Assembly (NCBI GenBank): GCA_030710605.1
Contig: CP092870.1
Coordinates: 15,600,684-15,664,683 of the forward strand
Origin: Cordylochernes scorpioides
Taxonomy: Eukaryota > Arthropoda > Arachnida > Pseudoscorpiones > Chernetidae
Reading direction: 5' to 3'
Length of the DNA: 64,000 bases
The position numbers and the translations under genes were made by a program. The notes under the pieces were generated by a model. That model was not told where the DNA came from, made no database searches, and worked only from the letters and a program-made list of their open reading frames with translations. Positions within the stretch are counted from its first letter, which is position 1, and each line of letters begins with the position of its first letter. This document shows positions 1 to 10,039 of the stretch, in pieces.

Positions 1-720
1 TTGGTTAGTTCATGGGAGTTATTTATGGTCTATATTTTTGTATCTAATGACCTTCACATTCATTGTTGCAAATAACATAAACTAGGTTGCTCTATTTGAG
101 CGGTACCTAATAAAGTGATTTTGGAACAAGAAGAGGCAATTAGAAGATTTCCAAAATAATCGCGACGCAATAATAAATTCCTTATCGGTAAAAACGTCAA
201 TTCCCCCGTTTGTCAGAGTTGGGTGGAAGACGGAAATTCCTGTCGTATATGGCGAGACGTGGGCGGGCGTTCTGTGGGAGAGGGACAACCTCGACAACGA
301 CAGCAGCTCAAGGAGAACTATTCACGAAATATTTGTGAGAGTTTACCTACTTTTTCAGACAGTTATCTGAACTGTCTTTATATTAAATATCACAAAACAC
401 AGATAATAAAAAAGAGAGATAAACAACGTCCTTCTCTAATTGAAATACTTATATTAAATATAAATCGGTGACTACATAAATGTGTGACTGAATCGCCATC
501 ATGGATCAGTTCCATCAATCCACAGTCTAACAGTGAGATGCGCCAACCTTGAGATCTTACGCCACGTTCTCCCAATTAGACCGTCAGACCTGCTCGTTAC
601 CGAGTCCTCGCTTAATGAAGGTTTGGTACATTTTGTGGCGGCCTGGGCTGTTGTAACACACACGTTTCCCTTGTCTTCAACATACTTGTAATATATACTG
701 ACAAATGTCAATTTTTGTTG
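1..720. other. Unassigned AT-rich sequence
   Basis: No coding frame with a recognisable domain is seen. Short open frames on both strands are no longer than expected by chance. A slightly GC-richer patch lies near 540-680. It abuts the 19-bp minisatellite that starts after about 745. Confidence 0.4.
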
Positions 721-744
721 GTTCTATATTACCCATATCCCACC

Positions 745-1885
745 AATGTTCCTATATTCAATCACTGTCGTCATATTTAATCATTGTTGTCATATTTAAC
801 CATTGTTGTCATATTTAACCATTGTTGACATATCCCGCCACTGTTCCCATATTTAACCATTGTCATCATATTTATTGATTGTTATTATATTTAACCATTG
901 TTGTCATATTTAACCATTGTTGTCATATTTAACCATTGTTGTCCTATTTAACCATTGTTGACATCCCGCCACTGTTCCCATATTTAATCATTTTCATCAT
1001 ATTTATTGATTGTTGTCATATTTAACCATTGTTGTCATATTTAACCATTGTTGTCATATTTAACCATTGTTGTCATATTTAATCATTGTTGTCCTATTTA
1101 ACCATTGTTGACATATCCCGCCACTGTTCTCATATTCAACCATTGTCATCATATTCATTGATTGTTGTCATATTTATCCATTGTTGTCATATTTAAGCAT
1201 TGTTGTCATATTTAACCGTTGTTGTCCTATTTAACCATTGTTGACATATCCCTCCACTGTTCCTATATTTAACCATTGTCATCATATTTATTGATTGTTG
1301 TCATATTTATCCATTGTTGTCATATTTAACCATTGTTGTCATATTTAACCGTTGTTGTCCTATTTAACCATTGTTGACATATCCCGCCACTGTTCTCATA
1401 TTTAACCATTGTCATCATATTTATTGATTGTTGTCATATTTAACCATTGTTGTCATACTTAACCATTGTTGACATATCCCGCCACTGTTCCTATATTTAA
1501 CCATTGTTGTCATATTTAACCATTGTTGTCATATTTATTCATTGTTGTCATATTTAACCGTTATTGTCCTATTTAACCATTGTTGTCATATTTGACCGTT
1601 GTTGTCCTATTTAACCATTGTTGTCATATTTAACCGTTGTTGTCCTATTTAATCATTGTTGTCATATTTAACCGTTGTTGTCATATTTAACCATTGTTGT
1701 CATATTTGACCGTTGTTGTCCTATTTAACCATTGTTGTCATATTTAACCGTTGTTGTCCTATTTAATCAGTGTTGTCATATTTAACCGTTGTTGTCATAT
1801 TTAACCATTGTTGTCATATTTAACCATTGTTGTCATTTCCCACCACTGTTTCTATATTTAACCACAGTTGCCATATTTCGAAAAG
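745..1885. repeat. 19-bp AT-rich minisatellite with higher-order structure
   Basis: The basic unit reads CATATTTAACCATTGTTGT (19 bp) with many one-base variants. It is interrupted at intervals by a longer variant block containing ACATATCCCGCCACTGTTC and ATCATATTTATTGATTG. That block recurs several times, giving a second, longer period. The array decays at its right edge around 1860-1990. Confidence 0.9.
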
Positions 1886-2137
1886 GTTCTCATGTTTGTT
1901 TTCATATTCAAATATGATTGTCATATCCTAAAATTGGTTTCACATTCATATTTTTCAAATATATTGTATCACAATAATGTTGTATTCGGTCATCACATAT
2001 CTTTGATATTATTTTGGAATTTTCGGAGTTTAAAGAAATGTAGAATTTTAGGTTAATGTATATTTTGTAAAGTCAACGGCCATATATGTTGAACGGTAAT
2101 TCGAATTCTCCCACGATAAAGTTTATGCTAAACATAT

Positions 2138-2325
2138 TGCCACGTGGAAAATTGGGGAAGACAAAAACTTCAGGAGGAGACGACAATTTATTCAAGGCAA
2201 GAACAAACTAAGAATGGTAAACCAAAGATAAGCCACGAGGGAAATTTACAGAGTAGCAAGATATAAACATAAAAATGACCACTCTGTTAATAAAAAATAA
2301 TAAAATTAATAAATACTTTGTTACA
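2138..2325. repeat. LTR-like interspersed repeat, copy 1
   Basis: This block of about 188 bp starts TGCCACGTGGAAAATT and ends TACTTTGTTACA, so it has LTR-style TG...CA ends and ATAT on both sides. A diverged second copy lies at 18939-19109. No coding region or partner LTR is nearby. A solo LTR or a short non-autonomous element are both possible; the element class is not certain. Confidence 0.55.
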
Positions 2326-2329
2326 ATAT

Positions 2330-3090
2330 TTATTAGAAAGTCACTCACCACCATCTATAGTGTAGATGGTAGAAGTAGTCTCTGGGTTATTTTAATTGGT
2401 AACAAGATACGATAGTTCCCTTCCATCTTTGTTGTTGAATATTGTTGTCTTCTCTCTTTATAACAGCCATATTTATAACACCATTAACAATAGAACAGAC
2501 AGAATCTCGAATCCCTTCAAATTAAGTTAAAAAATCACAGATTTAAATTTATCGGTCGCTCCTTAAAACGGACAAAATATATCGCCACCTTTATTTTTTT
2601 ACCGTAGCAAAATATGAATAATTCACTTTTACTCTATTTTTTAATTTGTATATATATTGTCACGAGTCATCAGTGAAAAAAAAAATAGAACTTATCATCA
2701 TAATCACAAAAAAAAAATAATAATAAATAAAGAAACTAAAGAAACAAAAGGAAAATAGATTTTTTTTATCGACGCAATTATCCCTAGCCGGGATATCACG
2801 TTTTGTGTGTTGGAATGAAAAGAAATAAAAAGAAGGTTTTTTTAAATATATATTTGTTTGTAAAAATAGTAATAATCTTGTATTAATATGCTATATTTAA
2901 ATAAAAAATATGCTGAATAAGTTAAGTAAGTAAATTTTGATATTTTAAATACATAAGACAATAGTAATTTTATTTAATTAAAGTTTTATATTATTTATAG
3001 GATTTACGTTTTGTCAGCTTTTATATATATATATCTTTCAGAAGTACAAAAAGAAAAAAAAGAGAAGTTTACTACAAATGTATTTATATT
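2330..3090. other. Unassigned AT-rich sequence with poly-A/T tracts
   Basis: The stretch is dominated by A/T homopolymers and short TA repeats. No coding, RNA or transposon signature was recognised. Confidence 0.4.
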
Positions 3091-3094
3091 ATGA

Positions 3095-3350
3095 TGCACT
3101 AGCGCGCCATCTGTTATGAAAATTCGAAACTATTTTAGACGCGTAATATTCTTTTTGAAATTAACCAATTTCTACTGCCCTTACTGCAATGGAAAAATTA
3201 ATAGGAGGGCCTGGCAAAACCGCTGGGAGGGTTCACCACTGATGAGCCAGGCCCTCTCATCAATTTTTCCATATTGCAATAAGGGCAGTAGAAATTGTTT
3301 AATTTCAAAAATAATCTTACGCGTCTGAAATAGTTCCAAATTTTCACAAA
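3095..3350. mobile_element. Fold-back element, family ACGCGT/TTTCTACTGCCC (full copy)
   Basis: Two long inverted arms (about 3118-3230 and 3245-3345) both contain TTTCTACTGCCCTTA and a terminal ACGCGT block. The loop contains GCTGGGAGGGTTCACCACTG. GCGCGCCATCTGTTATG precedes the left arm. Other copies or halves lie at 6100-6185, 19190-19270, 33510-33590, 39655-39775 and 53535-53785. No ORF is present, so it is non-autonomous; the superfamily is unknown. Confidence 0.8.
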
Positions 3351-3662
3351 TATATTTCACTTATAAAAGTGTGTAAATAGATACATTGATAAATGGAAGG
3401 ATTCACAACTTTAAGATATCTTGGGAACATTTTTAATTATATATTTAATAACTATATATTTAATATATTATAGTAGAATTAAATATAATTTATATGAAAA
3501 GTAGTTGTAAATTATGTTTAATTCTACTTATTCGTTCAGTAATAGCTTGCTATACTGACATTATACTCTCAATTCGACTTTATACTCTTAAATCAACATC
3601 GAAAATTTTGATAACTTTCCTTGAAAAAATATTATAAAACCTTTTTTAATATATTATATATA

Positions 3663-4335
3663 CTAGCGGATGTACCCGGCTTCGCCCGGGGTTTTACCCG
3701 AGTAAAGGTTTGTCTAGCGAACATTTGTTAAAACAATTCTCTAAAAACTTATATAAAAAAGAAAGATATATTTTGATAATTTGAAACTCGTAAATTTGAA
3801 TCTCTCGATAAAGTGAACATTTTTTCCCGGTCCCTGTGTGCCGTGTCATCCTGAATTTTGTCTTTCCTAATTTTCTACATTAGAAAATCATAGTTTTATC
3901 TAGTGAACATTTTTCCCGGTCCTTTGAAAAATACTCGATAAGTTGAATAAAATCAATATTAATTGGTCCCCTCGGTAATTGGAAGTTAAAGGAATAGTAT
4001 CTTCGCCTTGGAATTGTATCATTATTCTTGTCTTAAATAAATTGCCGTGTCATCCTGAGATAATGTTACTTTTGATAAATAATATTTAAGATAACAAACT
4101 TAGTGATAAGAAAACTTGTTATCAACGTCACAATGGGGGCGCTGCTTGCGAGTTAAATCTACAAATCTGCAAATAACTCTAAGGATATTCAAGATATTCA
4201 TGAAATTATTTTTCAAAAACCTTCCCGGTGATATACCTAATAAAATCCCAAAATTTCACGGCGATTGGATGTATGGTTTTTGAATCTATAGAGTACAGAC
4301 AGACAGACATTCTCAATTATATATATATATATAGA
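3663..4335 (-). mobile_element. Non-autonomous Helitron (minus strand)
   Basis: Read on the minus strand, the element begins TCTATATATATATATA directly after an A. A TGTCTGTCTGTCTG tract follows shortly. It ends with the hairpin CCCGGGCGAAGCCGGG, about 8 bases of spacer, then CTAG directly before a T. A 5' TC, a 3' hairpin followed by CTRR, and insertion between A and T are the established Helitron hallmarks. No Rep/helicase coding is visible in the 673 bp, so it depends on a partner. Direct repeats with TTTTTCCCGGTCC lie inside. Confidence 0.75.
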
Positions 4336-4350
4336 TTATATTAATTTATT

Positions 4351-4663
4351 GGGGGGTCGGTGGAAGGCTGGTTAAACCGTTTGGTTTACGACCACTACGA
4401 CCCGGGTTCGATCCCCGCATTGGACACTTTTTTCTGTTTAAAAAAAAAAAAAAATGCTCCAATGGCCCCCCGATTCTTGCAAAAGTCCAACAGCGAGTGC
4501 AAGTAACCAAACGGGGCTCTGGCACATTTGTAAGTGCAAAGTCGAACTGCTTTCACATGTGTAGAGATGTGGTGCGCTTACGGTAAAAAGCAGTCGCTAA
4601 CTACCCACCATGATTATCATGGCCTGTACCACGTGTACTAGGGATAAGCAAAAAAAAAAAAAA
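4351..4663 (+). mobile_element. tRNA-derived SINE with target duplication
   Basis: A 9-bp direct repeat TAATTTATT flanks the element (4342-4350 and 4664-4672). The 5' part resembles a tRNA and carries a B-box, GGGTTCGATCCCCGC. The body continues through ACATGTGTAGAGATGTGGTG and ATGATTATCATGGCCTGTAC and ends in GGGATAAGC plus poly-A. The 3' body recurs at 18123-18216 and 59985-60095, so it is a dispersed family. Transcription would be by RNA polymerase III, with LINE machinery supplied in trans (established for SINEs). Confidence 0.8.
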
Positions 4664-4672
4664 TAATTTATT

Positions 4673-5034
4673 AACATATTTAATAACTTGAATTGTAGTA
4701 AATTCGCGGTTCCGGTTCGAACTGTTTGACAAACTTCAAGCAACTATGTGTTTTCATAGAGTAAGTGGACGACTCCGTGTACACCAACGGATAATATGGA
4801 GCCGAATGTATGTCGGCCCTTTATGAACATATGCGAATGGATTGAATATATGTTTGGTAGCATTCTCAACTTTCTAATAACAGACACATACAGACACATA
4901 CATACACATTACAGTACAACAAACACATTGACAGTATAGATGACTGAGTCAACTTACAAGCTTCCAACAGGTCGAGGAAGATGTACATTCTATATACAGT
5001 TATCAGCGTCATGCGTTCTTAATTCTGTCACCGT
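4673..5034. other. Unassigned spacer
   Basis: No protein or RNA gene is seen. A short ACACATACAGACACATAC tract lies near 4885. Confidence 0.35.
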
Positions 5035-5105
5035 TTGCTTTTGGTTCAGTGGTAGAATGCTCGCCTGCCACGCGGGCGCCCCGGGTTCGATTCCCGGCCG
5101 ATGCA
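5035..5105 (+). pseudogene. tRNA-Gly(GCC)-like relic
   Basis: From 5041 the sequence follows the conserved tRNA-Gly(GCC) pattern: A-box GGTTCAGTGGTAGAATGC, anticodon-arm region TGCCACGC, B-box GGGTTCGATTCCCGG and 3' CCGATGCA. The 5' acceptor half is replaced (TTGCTTT) and no longer pairs with the 3' strand. A T run follows, as after a Pol III gene. It is a decayed gene or the head of a SINE-like element. A second partial copy of its 3' half follows in tandem. Confidence 0.7.
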
Positions 5106-5226
5106 TTTTTTTTTTTACAATTTTTAAAACTCATTTATATATTATAGTGGCGGGCGCCCCGGGTTCGATTCCTGGCCGATTCATTTTTTTTTTTTTACAA
5201 TTTTTAAAACTCATTTATATATTATA
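5072..5226 (+). repeat. Tandem duplication of tRNA-Gly 3' half plus AT tail
   Basis: The block from GGGCGCCCCGGGTTCGATTC through a T run and ACAATTTTTAAAACTCATTT occurs twice in a row (about 5072-5146 and 5151-5226) with few differences. The second copy has a degraded B-box (TTCGATTCCTGG). The copies look recently duplicated. Confidence 0.75.
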
Positions 5227-5284
5227 CAAGAATGACATCCACGGCACCAATTTATAATTGTAACGAATAGTATTTGAATAAAAG

Positions 5285-5330
5285 CATTTAATCGGGTAAA
5301 CCCCGGGCGTTGCCCGGGTCATTCGGCTAG
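5285..5330 (+). mobile_element. Helitron 3' terminus (fragment)
   Basis: TCGGGTAAACCCCGGGCGTT is followed by GCCCGGG, an 8-base spacer and CTAG before T. This is the same hairpin-plus-CTAG end as at 18119 and 53520. No matching 5' TC...CTGTCTG end was found upstream, so the extent of the element is unknown. Confidence 0.6.
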
Positions 5331-5414
5331 TGATGTATAATCAACGGGTTTCATCGAACAAAAGTTATCATTCACCGAGGATTGCCCCCAGCTATCGTAA
5401 TAATACATTCTTTA

Positions 5415-5617
5415 CAAGGTTGTCCCAAAAGTTCGTAAGCACTTGAAAAAAAAAAAGGAAATATCAATATTATTCGCCGTTATGTATAATGTCTTTGTAT
5501 TATGTATAAAGTAATTGTATTATGTTTATTATTATGTATTCACCGCAATAATATTATTCCCCAAATAATAATAAAAACAACGTTTTAAGAAAAACACGAA
5601 CTTTTGGGACAACCTTA
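5415..5617. mobile_element. mariner-type MITE, CAAGGTTGTCCCAAAAG family
   Basis: Terminal inverted repeats read AAGGTTGTCCCAAAAGTTCG on the left and its complement on the right. The core is about 160 bp of ATTATTCGCC/TATGTATAATGTC repeats. No ORF. A second copy at 5978-6300 carries an insertion. Confidence 0.75.
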
Positions 5618-5977
5618 TCATTTAGGGAAATTATGCTCGTATATTCATTCTCTTCATTTTATCTGAACAATGAGGAAAGCCAAGGCATCCTATTATGATA
5701 AAAACAAATATGTAGCTACATACCCCTCCATTATGTAAGTCACTTATCTTAACATCAATGAGGGAATCAGAGCTTCTTCCAATCCCTGTCAAAATACCTA
5801 CCTGATATGGTAACAGGAATATAATATTCCAGTGTAAATTAGTACTTTGAATAAATATGCATTCCTAAATTCATTGCCGTTTTGATGACTCAAATATCAA
5901 ACCACATCATATAACTTGAAACCGTACACGAACTGTAGTAAAAATGAAATTGCGACCATAAAATAGATGAGGATATA

Positions 5978-6300
5978 CAAGCTTGTCCCAAAAGTTCGTG
6001 AACACTTGCAAAAAATTGAAATACCAATATTATTCGCCAAAATATTATTCGCCGTTATGTATAATGTCTTTGTATTATCAATAAAGTAATTGTATTATGA
6101 TGCAATTAATTTTTCCATTGCAGTAAGGGCAGTAGAAATTGTTTTATTTTAAAAAGAATCATACGCGTCTATAATAGTTTCGAATTTTGAAAGTGTTTGT
6201 ATTATGTGTATTATTATGTATTCGCCAAGTAATAATATTATTCGCCAAGTTATAAGAAAAACAAAATTTAAAGAAAAACACAAATTTTGGACAATCTTAT
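5978..6300. mobile_element. Same MITE family, copy interrupted by a fold-back half
   Basis: The left end CAAGCTTGTCCCAAAAGTTCG and a decayed right end (AATTTTGGACAATCTTA) match the element at 5415. Between about 6100 and 6185 it contains half of the TTTCTACTGCCC/ACGCGT fold-back family. The nested order shows that the MITE is older than the fold-back insertion. Confidence 0.65.
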
Positions 6301-6728
6301 AGCTTCCAAATTCGAAGAATCTACAATTCGATAAGGAGAAAAGAAGGTAGATACGTAGCTTACCTCAACGTGAAGTGCACCTGCCGGGAAGGTAACGGCA
6401 GAGTGGCGCAACATCGACTGAATCACCACCACCTCACACAAATGGAGTCTACTGTGATCTACAAATATGGACGACATCTTCCAGGTGTCTACACACCTAA
6501 CTACTTGAGACATCATTGTACCAACCTCACCACATTTCCTCTTTCAGAATTCTCACTATTGGAACAAATTTCTTTCCATTTATATGTGGCTAAACTAATT
6601 GAAGTCTCGAGATATCGTTCAACCAGCATGCATCATCCACCATACACGTATATTTTCAAGAAATTGTTTTTTACACACAAATAATGTAATAGATTTTCTC
6701 TCTCTCAATATCATAAATATTTAAAATA

Positions 6729-6974
6729 CACCCATACCTCGCTTTGTGTCGGGGTTACGTTCCCAAAAAAAAAAAAAACACGACGCAAAGTGAAAATATG
6801 TGAAGGCGCAATCAAAAACAAAGGTGTTGCCATATTTTAGGAAAAAAAAATTAAAGACTCGAATCCAAAACAACGCAACTTCGAAAATCTAACGACGCAC
6901 AGTGAAAATCAGTAAAAATTAAGCAGCGACGCAACTTCGAAAAAAACGAAACGACGCAAAGCGAGGTATTGGTG
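6729..6974. mobile_element. TA-flanked MITE, CACCCATACCTCGCTTTG ends
   Basis: The left end CACCCATACCTCGCTTTGTG pairs with the right end GCAAAGCGAGGTATTGGTG, and TA lies on both sides. Inside are several ACGACGCAAAGTGAAAAT-like repeats. TA target sites fit the Tc1/mariner superfamily; the family is not identified. Confidence 0.7.
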
Positions 6975-7099
6975 TATGTTAATAATAATAGATTTATAAA
7001 AGAAGCTCTACTCTCAGCGAATTGTCTTTTATTTACAATTTTACCGAAGGGATTATATTAATGAAAGATAGTATTTATCATTAATTTATTAATATGATA

Positions 7100-7135
7100 A
7101 TCCTGTTGAAGGACTGAAAAGTCCGAAAGCTTAAA
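7100..7135 (+). ncRNA. Hammerhead-like stem-loop, copy with perfect stem II
   Basis: CTGTTGA is followed by GGACT-GAAA-AGTCC, a perfect 5-bp stem with a GAAA tetraloop, and then GAAAGCTT. The order matches the hammerhead core (CUGANGA, stem II, GAAA), except that position A6 reads U here. It belongs to the family found in the Penelope relic at 40935. Catalytic activity is not claimed. Confidence 0.4.
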
Positions 7136-7627
7136 ATAAAGAGTTGCACAAGAAACTTAGACCTGGAAACTTTATTTTATAAAACTAACTTATTTTATTA
7201 TAAAAATAAACATTTCTGGTTGTCGCTAAACTCTTTTGAAAATATGATAAAAAAATTTCCATGCTATCCCTTTTAACACTGGGAATGGTTTTAGACTTTT
7301 TTTTTTCGAAATAATATTTCATTGAAATTTTATTTAAAAAAAAAAAAATAATAATAAATCAAATGCAATTTTTTATAAAAAAAATAGTTAAAACATGTAA
7401 TAAAAATATATTTTAAAAAAGCGTTTATTAAAATTCACTAAATAGGAAATTAATAACTATTTTTAACTCCTGCAATTGAATAATTTGATTTAAACGAGTG
7501 AGAATAAAAGCAGTGGAGATGATCCTAGATGTTGTGGGTTTGCATATTTGTTCTTTGTTGTAGCACAATTTGCATAGTTTCAGTTTACCTTATTTGTATT
7601 ACAATATAATGCGGCTTATGATTGTAA

Positions 7628-7951
7628 AACGACATTTGACAATTTTACCGCAAATTTTTCTTTTGAACGAAAAATCGTAATTTATTTTAAGGAGAAATAA
7701 CGACTAATTCTATCTTTAGGGATGAAGTTTAAGAGGATGAATTGTGAAGAGTAATGACGAACGGAAAAATAAAGTGGACACTGGGAATTCCCATCTCTGG
7801 ACACTTTTATTTTTCCGTTTATCATTACTCTTCACAATTCATCCTTTTATACTCCATCCCTAAGGATAGAAATAGTCGTTATTTCTCCTTAAAATAAATT
7901 ACGATTTTTCGTTCAAAATAAACATTTGCGGTAAAATTGTCAAATGTCGTT
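7628..7951. mobile_element. Fold-back element, AACGACATTTG family, collapsed loop
   Basis: Two arms of about 145 bp (AACGACATTTGACAATTTTA... and its complement) flank a short centre near 7775-7806. The arms contain AAGGAGAAATAACGA and ATTGTGAAGAGTAATGA. The centre keeps GGGAATTCCCATCTCTGGACA, a remnant of the tRNA-like sequence that is whole in the sister copy at 44176-44565. Confidence 0.8.
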
Positions 7952-8325
7952 CCAACTTATTTGTGATATAAATAGTACGTATAGATTAATTTGAGGAGTC
8001 CAGTCCAGCCTTAGAAGGTGAGTAGTCTTGTTTCTTTAAACGCCTTTTTCTACTGTAGTCTAATATTGCCAAATGAAGAATATTTGTTCGAGTATAAGAG
8101 TGGTGGCCCAGAGCGACACGACCCTAGATAAGCCGACTGGGTAGTCCACTGGGTAGAGGTAGTTGAGAGGTAATGCCGACAAGATAGCTAATCCATCATG
8201 CCTACAGAAGTAATTAAAGGAGCGATTGTTAACGCGGGATGTTTCCACTGAATGAGGGGAGTGGACCTGGCCTTCACCAACCTGTCAGCGCACCATCGTC
8301 TCACTGCCCTCCTTACTCTTGTCAC

Positions 8326-9223
8326 CTTGAGAACTGTCCGTGCTGAACCCTTTCTCTGTGTCACCTTGAGAACTGTCTGTGCTGAACTCTTTCTCTGTGT
8401 CACCTTGAGAACTGTCTGTGCTGATCCCTTTCTCTGTGTCACCTTGAGAACTGTCCGTGCTGATCCCTTTCTCTGTGTCACCTTGAGAACTGTCCGTGCT
8501 GAACCCTTTCTCTGTGTCACCTTGAGAACTGTCCGTGCTGAACCCTTTCTCTGTGTCACCTTGAGAACTGTCCGTGCTGAACCCTTTCTCTGTGTCACCT
8601 TGAGAACTGTCTGTGCTGAACCCTTTCTCTGTGTCACCTTGAGAACTGTCTGTGCTGAACCCTTTCTCTGTGTCACCTTGAGAACTGTCTGTGCTGAACC
8701 CTTTCTCTGTGTCACCTTGAGAACTGTCTGTGCTGAACCCTTTCTCTGTGTCACCTTGAGAACTGTCTGTGCTGAACCCTTTCTCTGTGTCACCTTGAGA
8801 ACTGTCTGTGCTGAACCCTTTCTCTGTGTCACCTTGAGAACTGTCCGTGCTGAACCCTTTCTCTGTGTCACCTTGAGAACTGTCTGTGCTGAACCCTTTC
8901 TCTGTGTCACCTTGAGAACTGTCTGTGCTGAACCCTTTCTCTGTGTCACCTTGAGAACTGTCTGTGCTGAACCCTTTCTCTGTGTCACCTTGAGAACTGT
9001 CCGTGCTGAACCCTTTCTCTGTGTCACCTTGAGAACTGTCTGTGCTGAATCTTTTCTCTGTGTCACCTTGAGAACTGTCTGTGCTGAACCCTTTCTCTGT
9101 GTCACCTTGAGAACTGTCTGTGCTGAACCCTTTCTCTGTGTCACCTTGAGAACTGTCTGTGCTGAACCCTTTCTCTGTGTCACCTTGAGAACTGTCTGTG
9201 CTGAATCTTTTCTCTGTGTCACC
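8326..9223. repeat. 39-bp minisatellite, open on both strands
   Basis: About 23 copies of a 39-bp unit (TTGAGAACTGTCTGTGCTGA... CTGTGTCACC) run without a break. Because 39 is 13 codons, any frame without a stop stays open. This gives a 369-residue frame on plus (8252-9361) and a 360-residue frame on minus (9270-8188, unit KVTQRKGSAQTVL). Both are best explained as by-products of the array. No other protein features, such as a signal peptide or domain, are present. Changes between units are mostly single C/T or G/A differences. Confidence 0.9.
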
Positions 9224-9299
9224 TTAGTGTCCACTACTAACTTTGGTTTACTCCTACGTAAACTGTACATCAGAATTGTCTATATAATAACACCATCTC

Positions 9300-9460
9300 C
9301 TGACTTCCCTCCTTACTCTTGTCAAAGGTCAGCCTTGAGAACTGTCTGGACACTGTGCTGAACCTTATATTTGTGGGCCTGTGTCCCCCTAGTGTCCAAT
9401 ACTAACTTTGAATAATTCCTATATACCAGAATTGTCTATATTACAGCATCAATATATAAA
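9300..9460. repeat. Partial repeat of the array's right flank
   Basis: CCTCCTTACTCTTGTCA, the GAGAACTGTCTG core and TAGTGTCCA-TACTAACTTTG recur here. The pieces match both edges of the 39-bp array, so the flanks were duplicated together with one array unit. Confidence 0.5.
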
Positions 9461-9704
9461 ACAATGTCAGTATTTGATGCTGATGCTTTGGCTAAATACA
9501 AGATAATTCAACAGAAGATAAAAGATCAAATATGCGAAATAAACTCTCTCTGAGAGAAGAATTACACAAACTATAACAAGACTCAGAACGAAACACTTAA
9601 AAAGGAATGACAATACATCCAGATGGCACAAGAACCTACAGGACATGCAACAATTATCCTGAGGTGGAACTAACACCTATTCACGTATTCTCATGCCCAG
9701 CAAT

Positions 9705-9985
9705 GGCAGCAGCCTTGCAGAAAATTGACATGGACTCAGAGCAGCAGCAGCCTTACACACCCTAGAGGACATTGCGCCTGCTGTGATAGAGATGCATGGG
9801 GACATCTGAGGCTCTTCATTGGACACGACAACAACAACAACCAATGGCCGCAGCCTTGCAGAAAATTGACCTGGACACAGGGCAGCAGCTTTATACACCA
9901 AAGAATGAACACATTGCGACTTCTGTGATAGTGATGTATGGAGACATCTGAGGTTCTTCATTGAAGACGACGACAACAACAACAT
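9705..9985. repeat. Tandem duplication, ~140-bp unit
   Basis: Two adjacent copies start CAGCCTTGCAGAAAATTGAC (9711 and 9851) and end in an ACAACAACAAC tract. They differ by scattered substitutions. No protein function is recognised. Confidence 0.7.
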
Positions 9986-10039
9986 TATGTAAAAAGCCGT
10001 GGAGTGCGACATGTTAAAACGCCCAGATTTAACTGACAA

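Noticed and set aside
3663..4335. RTE-type LINE or SINE origin for the CCCGGCTTCGCCCGGGG element
   Set aside because: Read in reverse it has TC start, hairpin, CTAG end and A/T insertion, which fits a Helitron better. No RT coding is present.
4940..5257. 105-residue ORF with GAPGSIPGR twice
   Set aside because: This peptide is the translation of the tRNA B-box region (CGCCCCGGGTTCGATTCC), duplicated in tandem; not a protein gene.
8012..8024. Splice donor AAGGTGAGTA as evidence for a gene
   Set aside because: A good match to the donor consensus, but no upstream coding exon and no downstream acceptor with coding sequence was found.
8252..9361. Long plus- and minus-strand ORFs as real repeat proteins
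   Set aside because: Both follow automatically from a stop-free 39-bp repeat. There is no signal, domain or promoter, and each covers little besides the array.
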